Below, piece after piece: positions 11,880-22,899 of a DNA stretch of 64,000 nucleotides (positions are counted from its first letter, which is position 1; each line of letters starts with the position of its first letter). Source of the stretch: Macrocystis pyrifera (Eukaryota > Sar > Phaeophyceae > Laminariales > Laminariaceae). The DNA lies in NCBI GenBank assembly GCA_031763025.1, contig JASSKH010000028.1, forward strand, positions 6,020,824-6,084,823, read 5' to 3'. Below the pieces are notes generated by a model that was not told where the DNA came from, did no database searches, and was given only the letters and a program-made list of their open reading frames with translations. Made by a program: the position numbers and the translations under genes.

Positions 11880-12410
11880 TCAGCAACGGTTTGTCCCCTC
11901 CACCTTCTGGCAGATTGTGGCATCCGAGAAGTCGACGTCCACGGAGCTAGGCCAATGCGAGACGGAGATAACGTCGTCGTTGCCCTCTTTTCCCGCTGAT
12001 GTACTAGTAGTAGCACCCTCGAAGTACGCCGTTGTTCCGTAATACTCCATCGGCAAAGGCTCGTCCAGGCACTCCCCCCAAAACCCCCCTTCTCCCCTTC
12101 CCCCGTCCTGATCCCCATCGATATCATCGATACCATCGTCATCCACGTCCTCCCCGTCATCGTCGTCGCCCGAAGCCGCGTGCAATACGCAGTGTTCCAC
12201 TCGGAGGTAGGTAACATGTGGGGGGAAGACCACTACCGTCAGGGTGCGCGGGGCCACCCAGAGGCTGCACGTGCGAAAATCTTCTTCGCCGCACCTCTCC
12301 ATACTGACCTGTTTTTGTTTTGTGTCACTTTTAAGAGTCGAGTCGTTCATTCGGTCGTTGTTGTTTTTATGTCGAGCAAAAATAGTATTGTCAATGTTAC
12401 GGGGGGCCAT
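11880..12410 (-). CDS. Hypothetical acidic protein or exon
   Basis: A 176-codon open frame with an Asp-rich centre (ASGDDDDGEDVDDDGIDDID) and an ordinary-looking C-terminus (HWPSSVDVDFSDATICQKVEG). It lies between two MITE copies, and its ATG lies inside the terminal repeat of the second, so the true start or splice acceptor must be elsewhere. GC content is higher than in the flanks. I recognise no domain. It may be an exon of an unmapped gene or a chance frame. Confidence 0.25.
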   Translation of the reverse strand: MAPRNIDNTIFARHKNNNDRMNDSTLKSDTKQKQVSMERCGEEDFRTCSLWVAPRTLTVVVFPPHVTYLRVEHCVLHAASGDDDDGEDVDDDGIDDIDGDQDGGRGEGGFWGECLDEPLPMEYYGTTAYFEGATTSTSAGKEGNDDVISVSHWPSSVDVDFSDATICQKVEGTNRC

Positions 12411-12501
12411 AGTAAATAGGACCTACGGTACACACCAAAACCTATATATTTCCTTGTTTTTACTAACAATATTTGGTCCTATTTACTATGGTCCCCCGTA
12501 A
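12397..12501. mobile_element. MITE family A copy
   Basis: TTACGGGGGGCC to GGTCCCCCGTAA, with inverted AGTAAATAGGACC arms. The left flank is TG and the right flank is TA. Confidence 0.9.
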
Positions 12502-12597
12502 TAGTCGTTTTTGCCCTCCGGCAATGTGTCGTACGTGTTCCATTCCGACTTGACTGTTGAATCAAACATCTTCTAATATATACCTGGTACCGCAGTA

Positions 12598-12825
<228 letters not shown>

Positions 12826-13284
12826 TCTCTTCTGGTCACTCTGAACCAAAATAATATATCCCACTTTCCCCTCTTGAAGGCTCCTACTATTGTATTGTAT
12901 TGTAGTGCTTGGAGCAAAATCCTGTGACGCAATGCATGATGCGTGTCACGTAACTTCGCTTCGAGGCCCCCCCGCACCTTTCACGAGCGCCGTCAGCGGT
13001 GGTACAGACTGACGCAACAACTACTGAACCTCTGACAGCGTCTGGGGAACTTGACCCCTGCGGATGGACGGGGTAGGCTCAGGGAAAAATGGAGGCAGCA
13101 TCTAGTGTTCGTACTTTTGGTAGTTGGATACATGGTGTCCAGGCATTTTTTTTTGCTTTTTCGCGGTCTTGATTTTCTGCTATCGCATCATATTTTTTTT
13201 TAATTGACACTCAATCACTCACACTACACACTCTGTCAGATGGCGAACGAAACAATACTACATTTTGTAGGTTTCCGTTTACTC

Positions 13285-14190
13285 CCGGTTTCCCTTGTTT
13301 TTTTTCTTTCTTCCGGGGAACGTTTACGCAGGAGTGATCAACGTCGAAGCTGCTGTAGTCCAGAAGTATACTGTAGTCCAATAGCCTACTGTAGTCCAAT
13401 AGTCTACTGTAGTCCAATAGCCTACTGTAGTACAATAGTCTACTGCAGTCCAATAGTCTACCGTAGTACAACAGTCTACTGTTGTAGTCCAGTAGGTTCC
13501 CTTTCATGGTTTCCTTCGTTTTTCTTTCTTCCGGGGAAGGTTTACGCAGCAGTGATCAACGTCAGAAGCCACCGTAGTTCCAGAGGCTACTGCAGTGCAG
13601 TAGACCACTGTATTCCAATAGTCTGCTTTGTAGTCCGATAATCTTGCTTTTTGGTTCATGGTTCTCCTTGTTTTTTTTCTTCCGAATAATGCTTGTGAGT
13701 GATCAACGTTGACGATCATGCTGCACGTTGTCGGATGGCAACAAACGCAATAACAATAGCAATAGCAAGGGTAAGATAATCAGTACACGAAGAAACATTT
13801 TAGCAATTTCATTGTGACCGACGGAACTACTCGATCATGAATCTCTCAACGACGGAACGGAAAAAAAAATGTTCGTCAGGGGACATCTGGGGTACACCCT
13901 CTGGTTTCCTATGTGGACGATTTCTTTACAAACCATCAACATTAGACATTCTTACCGTATTTTTGAAGTATCACGTCTGTTTGCCGTTCGACAATGATTG
14001 TACAACGTATATGAATGTACCGGGTACTGTGTGTAGGAGGGGGAGTTAAAACTTAGTGCGGAAGCTTTCTTTTCGTTTGGGCTTCCCTCAAAGATGGTTT
14101 TCTTCTCAATGGGGGGACGTTTTTGAGTGATCAACGTTGGAGCTCATGCTGCCTGCACATTTTCGGACGACTAACAAACGCAACAATGGT
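13285..14190. repeat. Degenerate direct-repeat array with GAGTGATCAACGT core
   Basis: The word AGTGATCAACGT recurs at about 13331, 13551, 13698 and 14115. Each is preceded by a T-rich CTTCTTCC-type stretch. Two copies are followed by a block containing CATGCTGC and ACAAACGCAA. Between the first two lies a ~20-bp minisatellite (CTGTAGTCCAATAGTCTA and variants, 13368-13500). I recognise no element family. Confidence 0.7.
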
Positions 14191-14326
14191 AGAGAATGTG
14201 TGTGTTGTACGTACGATGTATGCCCTGTCGTTTTCCTGTCCCCAATAAGGGTGGCGACGTCAAATGTGAAGGTTTTTACCTACTGAGCCATAGGGGCAAA
14301 CGATCGCTCGAATACCCAGCCCAGGG

Positions 14327-14689
14327 TTGACCCTTACAACGCTCTCCCCCCCCCCCTCTGCACAGAACAGCGGGATATTTGGGGCGTCGGCCTCATTTGA
14401 TGAGGAAATTCACTCTTCTTTAAAGAGCGTTTTCAAGGTGGACGCGACGTTTAACCTCACCGCCAACGACCCATGTCCTGCTGATAGGCGCCATTTTGTT
14501 AAGGTCGTGGTCCGCTGGGCTCTTGGCAAAAGGTTAGCCGATCGCCTACCCAATCTAAGCCCTTACAACAAGAGCGAGTCCCGTCTAATATGTGGCTTGT
14601 TGTGGAGTAGTCCACGGAGGGGGCGTGTGTGCGCGATCGATTGCTCTACAAAGGGCTGTATGCATTCGGAGCACATGGGGGAAGGGTGA
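14327..14689 (+). CDS. Hypothetical ORF, unrecognised
   Basis: A 120-codon frame in locally GC-richer DNA, with a middle such as DRRHFVKVVVRWALGKRLAD that looks protein-like. No domain is recognised. The start falls in a low-complexity region and no splice sites are convincing. It could be an exon or a fragment of an old element. Confidence 0.2.
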   Translation: MTLTTLSPPPSAQNSGIFGASASFDEEIHSSLKSVFKVDATFNLTANDPCPADRRHFVKVVVRWALGKRLADRLPNLSPYNKSESRLICGLLWSSPRRGRVCAIDCSTKGCMHSEHMGEG

Positions 14690-15370
14690 CTCTCACCTGG
14701 CCGAAACGAGCGAGCTTGGCCGCGCTCAGATTCTTGGAGCATACGCTCAGCTGGAGATAGTTGGCGCCGAAGTTATTGACCGGCAAGTAGATGGAATCCG
14801 CAGGAACTAGCTGCCGCGCGAAATCGCGACGCGGGGGGCGAGAGGGCGGGTTCGTTTAGGTGGGCTTGATCTCTGGGCGCGTGGTTCGAGGTGATACGAA
14901 AAGACAGAGAAGTGTATGAGGGATATACTACTGATATTTGGTTCATAAAGGAACGGCATCTACGCTATTCTGTCAGAAGGCAAGCATAATAATAATAATA
15001 TCCAACCATTATGCATGTAGACTACTGGGCAGTGGCAGAACTGCTTGTAGCATGCTTGGGATAGATGCGCAAGCGGAGCCATACTGCTACGGTTTGAAAG
15101 GGGTGCTACTGCTGTACAGTAATAACCGTACCTTTTTTAGCAGGGGGGTGTGATATGACGTAGCACCGGGCTATAGAAGTGGTTGAGCAGTGTTCTAGAA
15201 GCACCAAAGTCCGTAAGTACCGAAGCCCTCAATACTCCCAACAGTATTCCTGAGGCGCTGTAGTTTTCCTTGGTGAACAAGAATGATTGCCCTGAATACC
15301 CTCAAGAGTATTCCTGAAGCTCGGAAGTTTCTCTCGGTAGATAACAAGCCAGCACGGCTTACGTGAGGAT
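14690..15370. other. No gene seen
   Basis: Mixed unique DNA. A partial internal repeat (AGTATTCCTGA at about 15242 and 15309) is the only structure noted. Confidence 0.4.
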
Positions 15371-15545
15371 CCGAGGAATGCTCGTAGAACAGATTGAATA
15401 ACCCATAGTAGGTGTTATAGTGGACTTACAGAAGTATCGCAAGGTGTGACTACTGTGAGGACACGAGCAGTGTTCCTAGAACAGTCTAAATGACCCGTAG
15501 CATGCGTTTTAGTGGACTTGTAGAAATTTTCCCAAGGTATGGCTA
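15371..15545. repeat. Diverged tandem duplication, unit about 90 bp
   Basis: Two adjacent units share GAACAG, TAGTGGACTT(A/G)(C/T)AGAA and AAGGT(G/A)TG(A/G)CTACT in the same order. I could not assign the unit to a known element. Confidence 0.6.
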
Positions 15546-16519
15546 CTCCGGTAGTCCAAGTCGTCGATAGAAGAGTGGACAAGCGTCCGAGGAGAGTTCC
15601 TCGGACAAACGTAATAAACCCGTCGAGCGGGCTAGTGTAGGAGACCAGAGTGGGTTTGGTGCCTCGAACCAAACCCCCATCGTCTCGCTCTTATTCTGCT
15701 CCCCTCTCTCTCACCAAGGACCAAGAGGAAAAAACAACAATAATAAGAGAAGCCTATACTACAAACAAGAGAAGCTGCCTCCGGCCAGCCAGTTCCTGCC
15801 TTCACTTCCCTTACCCCTACACTCGGACACCGTGACAGGGGGTACTCAATGTACCTTTTTTTTGCAAGAGAGGGGTTATGTACCTTTTTGTCTTGAGCGC
15901 GGGTACTTTCCGTACCGTTTTGTTGTTGTTGTTGTTGTGTCCCTCGCAAAGAGACGAGCTCCACATCTCACCGAAACACATAACAAGGACGGGAAATCAT
16001 CCCGCAACCCGGTCACTAATCCTATGCGGACCTATGCCGGCATATACACGGGCTATGCCAGGGTATCGAATCAAACTTACCACTCCGTCCGGAAAACATA
16101 TTGCCTTTTTGATACCCACGTTATTGTTCAAACGAGGATTATACTCGCCGCCAGAGCGGTAAAGCAGCAGAAATAGGGATGCATGCAAATATATTGGGTG
16201 CCGCTGTACAGCAGTAGTAGCGGTGTTCCCATTTTTAAGACCGCCCTGCGACAACGCCGCCGATTCACTACCTGGTCTTACCTTCGTTTTTGGTTCTTAC
16301 ATTTCACTGCTGAGCACATGATCTCGCACGGAGTCCGAGGAGGAGTTATTTTTTCTCTCGTGACCCAAGCCGATCTGACTGTCTGGTACTTTTACTACTG
16401 TGTCCTTAAACCGGGTGGTCTTGAGATGGGTACAACCATTGTAGCAGCGCCTCTGATGCTGAGGAGCCTCGTCAGCCTGAGTGTGTTTTGGTGCGAACGT
16501 ACCCCTCTCCCCTCACATC
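15546..16519. other. No gene supported
   Basis: Contains short T-rich and GTT-rich runs and a half-copy of the CACTCCGTCC-type terminal repeat near 16079. Small ORFs are present but none has a recognisable domain. Confidence 0.4.
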
Positions 16520-16730
16520 AAGCGGTTCTTAAGTAGGATGCAGCCCACCCTTCATGCGACTCGCCCAATACCTCACGTTTCGCTTCGCGCATATTGGTGC
16601 AAGCAATGTCTGCCTGGTCGGTGGAAACCCGACGTGCTCCATCCCGGCATTGTAGGGATACGAGGGTCTACGGGCATACGACTACGGCCATGTAAGATAT
16701 CGAGTACCCCCCCCCCCCCCCCCCCCCCCC
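16520..16730 (+). mobile_element. SINE-like element copy 1, poly(C) tail
   Basis: Plus-strand copy. The body contains GGATGCAGCCCACCCTTCAT, GCGACTCGCCCAA and TGTCTGCCTGGTCGG. The 3' part carries the GTGCTCC...AGGGAT...GGTCTA block shared with the LINE 3' end. It ends CGAGTAC and then C-run 16707-16730. I see no clear tRNA-type A/B boxes, so 'SINE-like' is used. Confidence 0.8.
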
Positions 16731-17413
16731 GCCGCCCCGCTCGTACCGTACTGTAGTATGACTCAGCGGCAAGGAATGTATGTATACACGCGTGCGATAC
16801 ACAACAGGCAGTGAGAATGTAGTACACGACACCATCGCCCGGTTGCAAAGCGTGTGCGTGTGTACGCGCGCACGCATGCATGCGATATACACAAACGAAG
16901 CAAGATGAAGAACGTATGCGCGTGTGATGCACAACACAGCGCAACGAATATATGTGCGTTGAAACACACCACTGTGGCCGGCAATACGTGATACGTTTGA
17001 TATCGTTTTCAGTTCACAAACGGGGAGTACTCTATGAGCCACAGATTGGTACGCAAGAGCAAGCAGATAGCAAATAGAGTAACCCAACACCAAAGATATC
17101 AGGTGGTGTCGTCTGCAAAAAAAAAACGTTTTATGTTATGATGCTGCTTTGTATGAGGTTGAAAGCCCGGTAACTACCTGGGTTCAGTCACTGGGATCGT
17201 ATTTGTAGTACTTGGAAGGCGTATATTAGATGGAAAATCAGGGGTTTCCCAGAGGCGCACGAGCTTGGTCTCAGTCTCCGCGTGCACGAAAGGAATAAAA
17301 ACTGCTCTTCTTCTATAGCTAAGCAAACGACACATGTGAGTACAATGTTTACCGACGTAGAAGGCAGACCTGTCCAGGGATACAAAGTGTCCCGCAAGCT
17401 TGATCTGAACAAG
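16731..17413. other. No gene seen
   Basis: Alternating purine/pyrimidine-rich DNA (ACGCGTGCG, GTGTGCGTGTGTACGCGCGCACGC near 16780-16875) that could adopt Z-form. Otherwise unremarkable. Confidence 0.4.
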
Positions 17414-17455
17414 TGGCGTCGTCGGCAGGACTCGAACCTACGCGCTGAAATCACG
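17414..17455 (-). pseudogene. tRNA-Ser-like 3' half including CCA
   Basis: On the minus strand the sequence has a T arm (GTAGG-TTCGAGT-CCTGC), then the 7-nt acceptor strand CGACGAC, a discriminator G and CCA. The pattern resembles tRNA-Ser. The matching 5' acceptor (GTCGTCG) and an anticodon arm are not found upstream, so only the 3' part is present. A genomic CCA is unusual for a eukaryotic tRNA gene and hints at a reverse-transcribed fragment. Reading the other strand as an LTR-element primer-binding site (TGGCGTCGTCGGCAGGAC) is possible, but no LTR is visible. Confidence 0.5.
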
Positions 17456-17514
17456 ATGGGTTTGGGCTTGATCTTAACATTTATGTACGTAGACAGATAT
17501 CTGGAAATACACTA

Positions 17515-17616
17515 TTACGGGGGACCGTAGTAAATAGGACCAAATGTTAAAAAGAGCGAAATATATATATATTTTTTGTGTGTTTCGTAGGTCCTATTTA
17601 ATGTGGTCCCCCCAAA
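17515..17616. mobile_element. MITE family A copy, one end degraded
   Basis: Left end TTACGGGGGACCGTAGTAAA with TA before it. The right end is mutated (GGTCCCCCCAAAA). Internal AT-run as in the family. Confidence 0.8.
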
Positions 17617-17650
17617 ATAACACGAAAACAAACGTGACACCCCCCCCCCC

Positions 17651-17846
17651 CTGTTAGTAGGATGCTGTTATGGTACTACGATGCAGCCCACCCTTCATGC
17701 GACTCGCCCAACACCTGACGGCGCTTCTCGCGTGGTGCAAGCAATATGCCTGCCTGGTCGGTAAAAACCCAACGTGCCCCGTCGCGTCATTGTAGGGAGG
17801 CAAGGGTCTACGGTCATACAACTATAAGTACATGCATGGCATGAGT

Positions 17847-17891
<45 letters not shown>
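17651..17891 (+). mobile_element. SINE-like element copy 2, poly(C) tail
   Basis: Plus strand, with the GATGCAGCCCACCCTTCATG block, GTCTGCC-like and GTGCCCCGTC-like segments, then GGCATGAGTAC and a 44-base C-run (17848-17891). A small insertion follows GGATG near 17664. A C11 run sits just upstream. Confidence 0.8.
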
Positions 17892-18190
17892 TGCTGTTCC
17901 TCACCGGGTCGCCATCATCTACCGTGCAGTCGTTGCCGCACACGCTCATGTCCGGACAATCCAATATCATCAGCTCGTCGATGCATGAAGTCATGACCTC
18001 CGTCGACCCACAACCCGCCGTTGGCAGGCAAGCTGCGTAGTACACAGCGGCACATCCTGTGGCGGCAAAAGTGCAGCCCGGGAGAGAGAGGTCAAGTGTG
18101 TCCTACCTCTTATAGCCAGTATTAACACAGTAACAGGTATGAAACACAGAGCAGCAGCAGCAGGGAGGAGGAGGAGGAGGAGGAGGAGGA
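17892..18190. other. Unassigned, with GGA microsatellite
   Basis: Unique DNA ending in a CAG/GGA triplet run (about 18150-18190) that leads into the G-tail of the next SINE-like copy. No gene seen. Confidence 0.4.
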
Positions 18191-18433
18191 GGGGGGGGGG
18201 GGGGGTGGGGGGGGGGGGGGGGGGGTGTACTCATTATTATGCATGGCCGTAGTCGTATGACCATAGACCCTCGCATCCCTACAATGCCGGGACGGAGCAC
18301 GTCGGGTCTTCACCGACCAGGCAGACATTGCTTGTACCAAGCGCGAAGCGCCGTGAGGTGTTGGGCGAGTCGCATGAAGGGTGAGCTGCATCCTACTAAG
18401 AACCGCTTTATAGGCGGATTTTCTTGCATATCG
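18191..18433 (-). mobile_element. SINE-like element copy 3, minus strand
   Basis: Its tail appears as G-run 18191-18225. The body on the minus strand reads GAGTAC...CATGCATAATAATGAG reversed through to a 5' part near CTTGCATATC. It converges with copy 2, so the pair forms an imperfect inverted repeat. A second G-run (18440-18488) abuts its 5' end and may be the tail of a lost element. Confidence 0.8.
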
Positions 18434-18436
18434 GGA

Positions 18437-18489
<53 letters not shown>

Positions 18490-18904
18490 GAGTACAGTAG
18501 TCTAGAACGGAGTCATCATCCGCGGCGCTACTATATTTAAGCTGAACGCCCACTGCACGTAACCGTACAGCAAGCAGAACAACAGCTCCACAGGACGCGT
18601 AAAACATCACATCTACGAGTACAGCAGTCAGTTCGTAGCTATCTGCTCTCCATCAATCAGGAAAATGTTGGCCCCACAAAGATGGAAAAATCTGGCGTAC
18701 TCGGGAAAGTGCCTTCTACTGTACACGAATATTACTGCAGTACACAGACAGCATTTACGGCACCGAGTGTGTTATCGCCCCCGGCCTGTCGTTCCCGCAA
18801 ACCATACCAGGTAGGTTCGTTGGTAAGATACACAACGTCGCTAACAGGAGGACCGGAACGTGTAAAGACTGTTGATAGACCCGGGTATCGGTTGGGGTAC
18901 GCTT
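18434..18904. other. G-run and unassigned DNA
   Basis: G-run 18440-18488, then unique DNA with no gene supported. Confidence 0.4.
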
Positions 18905-20362
18905 GCCGCCCCCCTCTTCCACCCTGATATATATTAACGACCTGATAGTAGCAGTCGAGGGAGCAAGGCAGGGAGTCACGGTAGGGGAAGATACGGTGTC
19001 GGGATTGATGTTTGCGGATGACTTCGTGGGGATATCAGAAACACCTGAAGGATTGCAGAAACAAATAGAGAAGGCGCTAGAATACACCAGGAAATGGAGA
19101 GTGACGGCGAACGTCAAGAAATGCGCAGTAGTTGTTTGCCACGAAGATAAGGTAAACCCGGTAAATTTCAGTTGGAAATGGGGAGAAGATGAATTGCCGA
19201 TTGTAGACCAGTATACATACCTTGGCGTAGAGATCTCAAAAGACTGCTCTTGGGACACACATATAGCAAAAGTAATAGGAAAGGGTAAGGCACAAGTAGG
19301 CAAGATGGATGCGATCCTAACAGACGCGAACCTTGACACTAGGATTAAGAGATGTATCTTGATGAATGTGATAGTACCAAAGCTAGAATATGCAGGAGAA
19401 GTATGGGAAGGGAACGCGAAACTCGTAAAACACTTGGAAACAGTACAAATGACAGCAGCCAAAAAAATCCTCAGATGCTCAAGTACGACTAGTAATACAG
19501 TACTAAGAGCAGAACTGGGAATGCGCCCACTCAAGACAAATAGAGACATGAGAAAGTTGAACTGGCAATATAAAGTAAGGAACATGCCAAAAAAGAGGTT
19601 GCCAGCCATAGTTGATAGAGCTGTATGGGAGAAAAGTATCAAAAGGACGAGCTGGAATAAGGTGGGATGGCGTAGTTGAGAAAGTATGGAAGGATCTAGG
19701 GGGAAACCAAGTAGAGATGATGCCCGCCGGGAAGTTTGGGAGGTACAAGGCAGAAGTAGAAGAAAGGATAGAAAGAAGGGAAAGGCTAGCGCTAAGAAAC
19801 AAGGTGGAATCGGAAAAAAAAAAACATAGAGATATACGAGGGATTGAGGGAAGGAATAGGAATGAAAACGTATTTGCATGGCCCAATGGACTTCGCGAAA
19901 ACGCTGAAACTGCGCTTTCGTGTAGGGGACCTGGCTGGACCTGCCAGAAAGAAGAAAGAGGTACACCAGTAGCCGGGAAGAGGAGGAAGTAGACGCACAG
20001 ATGTGCCCGTGTGGCAAAGCAATAGAGAGTAGAACTCACATAGTAGGAGAATGTGAAATATACAAGGAGGAACGGGATGTGTTAGAAGAGGAGATGAGGA
20101 AAATAGACGAATGTGACATGGAGGAGTTTGATACAATGAATAGCAGCGAGAAAGCGATCGCTATCCTAGGATATAGATGGTGGCCACAGGAGGCCAAACA
20201 GGAAGGGGATAATATTAGCAAAAAGTTTCTATGTAATTTATGGAAACAACGTAATGAGTGCCCAATTGTTGGAGGTGTCTCTATTAGGAGTAGGAACGGT
20301 GCTCCGTCTCGAAAGGGATGCGTGGTCAATGGTCAAATGACTAAGGCAAGCAACAAATGAGT

Positions 20363-20424
<62 letters not shown>
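18905..20424 (+). mobile_element. Non-LTR retrotransposon (LINE), 5'-truncated, poly(C) tail
   Basis: The best LINE copy in the window. The first frame (to 19679) encodes the RT palm and thumb: YINDLIVAV, the catalytic GLMFADDFVGIS and the downstream KCAVVV and YLGVEISKDCSW motifs. The 5' part of RT and any endonuclease are missing. The frame is then broken near 19640, in an A-run near 19815 and near 19930. The C-terminal zinc-knuckle region (CPCGKAIESRTHIVGEC) resumes at 20001-20360. After the stop the element reads GAGTAC and then C-run 20364-20424. Known LINEs usually end in A-rich or short microsatellite tails, so this tail is odd. It is clearly inactive. Confidence 0.9.
18912..19679 (+). 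pseudogene. LINE reverse transcriptase, partial
   Basis: About 255 codons of RT with the FADD catalytic pair intact. A post-RT helical region (RIKRCILMNVIVPKLEYAG) follows, shared with the copies at 1-494 and 57.9 kb. The N-terminal RT motifs are absent and the frame is lost at the 3' end, where a one-base change separates it from the KGRAGIRWDGVVEKVW segment in the next frame. Confidence 0.85.
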
Positions 20425-21044
20425 ACCCCACCACTCTATTTTTCCACCGCGCATACTGCGCGCCTTCCATACCCAGCACCGGCTTCGGTGTGGGCTTGCC
20501 CCTCCCTTCCTTACGCCGCACGGATGTCATTCCGCATCCACACCTTGGCACATATCCATACAATCGATACTGATGTACCCGGTTAACACCTGGTAGGGGC
20601 ATACATAGCCCTGGCCCACCCGTCTATCTATATACCAGGTATGCCCCCCACTTGCCCCGACAAGCGGTATCGCCCTGCTTTGTTGACTCTTCGTGTTTGT
20701 GTGTATGTATGCGCGTACTCACCACATATCGCGTCCTTGTCGGACACTGGAAACGCCAGCTTGCAGTCCATGTACGCAGTTTCGCACGCTACTCGACGTT
20801 GAGGCTGGCACCTGGCCCCCGGACCCATATCGACATTGCAGATACAGCAATCGCCGCCGTGAAGCACGATGAGAACAGCGCGATGATCGGAGGCGGGGCG
20901 GCGACTGGCCGGCGTAGAAGCGTCCTCATACGAGCAGCCCTTTTTGCTCGTATAAGAGTGTGCTGAAACTGCTTGTACGGTGTACTTACAAAACGAGACA
21001 ATACACGCGTTACTTGCAAAATGAGGGGATCCACGCGTCAACTA
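20425..21044. other. No gene supported
   Basis: GC-richer unique DNA after the LINE tail, with overlapping short ORFs on both strands and no recognisable domain. Confidence 0.35.
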
Positions 21045-21149
21045 TTACGGGGGTCCATAGTTAATAGGACCTATGGTTTACATAAAAACCTATATATTTA
21101 CCTATTTTTACTATCAAAATTTGGTCCCGTTAACTATGGACCCCCGTAA
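21045..21149. mobile_element. MITE family A copy
   Basis: TTACGGGGGTCCATAGTTAA to TTAACTATGGACCCCCGTAA, nearly perfect inverted ends. Left flank TA, right flank TG. Confidence 0.92.
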
Positions 21150-22361
21150 TGTCTGCTGTTCTTGGTGCCCGCCAATATAAGGCAAGTCAGTACAGGCAAT
21201 CCTGTGGGGGGGGCAGAAACCACGCCGGGTCGGGCACACAGCGCTTGCCAACGTGCACCCAATTGACCTTGATCGCTGAAGGCAGTTTTGTTGTACGTGC
21301 GTGCCGGTATGACTTTGTGAGACGCTCTCCCTCTCTTCATTGTTGTCGCTTCTACAGGTAGCAACGGGCAAAAACAGTGCGTTCAATCTGTGTGTACGAT
21401 ATGACACCTCTGGTACCTGGTCCGATAAATATACTTTGAAGTATTCATGATGAGCGCCTCGTGATTTTCGAGCACGCCACAGGTAGTACTTCAGCCCGTT
21501 ATCAAATCTCTAACTTAGTATATAGGATAAAGTGTGGAACACACGCCGAAAATCGAACAGCTTACGCGCCGACTCCAGACGCTGAGGAGGAGGAGGAGGA
21601 CGTCATTCTCCCGAGTACGCTCGCAGCAACGAGCAGTGCCCCCGTTCTCCCAGTCATGCCCCTCGGATCCTCGGATAGTGCCACGGGATATATCCACAGG
21701 AGTTCTAGGAGTATGTGTGTTGTGTCGCATGATATATCGTTTTATTTTGGCTTTGGTTTTTTTGTCTGTCGTGTATGCAGCATGTACACACGCATACATG
21801 GACTCGTGGCAGCCTGGTGAAAAAGCACCACTGGTAAAGTAAATAACCTCGAGTTGACCTGGTTGCAGGTAACCGTTGTTGTTGCTTCAAACTTCAAAAA
21901 ACTAAAACTTTAAAAAGGTGGCAGTTACAGATGTACTGAATCTCCCCAGACCCCGTTTGACTACAGCCTTCCGCGCTTCCTGCGCTCTCGTCTAATAAAA
22001 AGTTCCTTCTGCTTTCTGCTTGGAAGAAGGGAAGGGCCAAAAAAACAAACCAAACGCAACTACATCTACCATAAACAGCTTGACGTGGGGCACCGATACT
22101 GCATCTGTTCCATCACCTCCCGTTGCTACGGAGAGGAGACCGTGCATCAACCTTTCGAGGGAGGCTCGCTGGCGCGGAAGCTTGGGTACGACCTCAACGA
22201 AAAGGCTGCTGTCTTGTTTAGTTCGACGATAAAAAACACAGAAGAAGAACACCGCAGCAGCAGCAGCAGCAGCGGCAACCGCAGCAGGCACACAACGACG
22301 AGGTACATACGGAGGGAGGAGAAGGAGGCTCACCCTCGGCACGGGAGGGCGCACGGGGCCA
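21150..22361. other. No gene supported
   Basis: Unique DNA of mixed composition with a short GGA run near 21588 and a CAG run near 22255. The 3' third is GC-rich and may belong to the gene candidate that follows. Confidence 0.35.
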
Positions 22362-22871
22362 TGGAACGCTCATGGTATCGTCCCATGGACGGCTCCGAGG
22401 CCCAGAACATAATTCGCGCGGCAGAAGCGCCCCCTGACTCTCCGTTCCGACCACGCTTTCGGCGAAGGTCGGGCGAGATCGTAGTCGCGCCTGGGCTGGG
22501 GGGGGGGGGGTGGGTCGGGAACTATAGCCCCTCCCTCTTGCTTGGCTATCAACAACGGCGCAGCATCGTCTGCGTCAAGGAACGGGCTAGGGGTGCTCTT
22601 AGGAAAGCAGCCCATAGCGGAGGCGCTATCACGCCTGCTGACCCTTCGAGACGTGTTCAAGATGGGTTCGTCTTGCCGGGAGCTGATGAGACGGCTGTTG
22701 ACCGCAGGAGGGCCGGCGGCGGCGCAGTCGTCTGTGGGTCTCCAGCAGCAGGAGTTGGTGCTTGCGCCGAGTGCTTTGCAGGCAGGAGCCGGGGGGGCAG
22801 CGGGGGCGGGAGGAGCACCAGCTGGTAGTGGTGCTGGCGGTGGTGAGGGGTGCTGGTGGTGGCGGGGGTGA
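22362..22871 (+). CDS. Possible exon(s) of an F-box-like protein
   Basis: GC-rich DNA with two open stretches in different frames, separated by a G-run at 22500-22510. The first begins MERSWYRPMDGSEAQNII. The second (about 22515-22871) contains ALSRLLTLRDVFKMGSSCRE, which resembles the first helices of an F-box (the substrate-adaptor domain that binds Skp1), followed by an alanine/glycine-rich tail. An intron ending at TATAG 22527 or a homopolymer error could join the frames. GGTGAG donors are available at about 22840 and 22897. The F-box similarity is short and could be chance. Confidence 0.25.
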
Positions 22872-22899
22872 TGGTGGTGCTGGCGGTGCTGCGATAGGG

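Noticed and set aside
16520..16730. tRNA-derived head (A/B boxes) in the SINE-like family
   Set aside because: No convincing GGTTCGANTCC-type B box was found in any copy, so the promoter type stays open.
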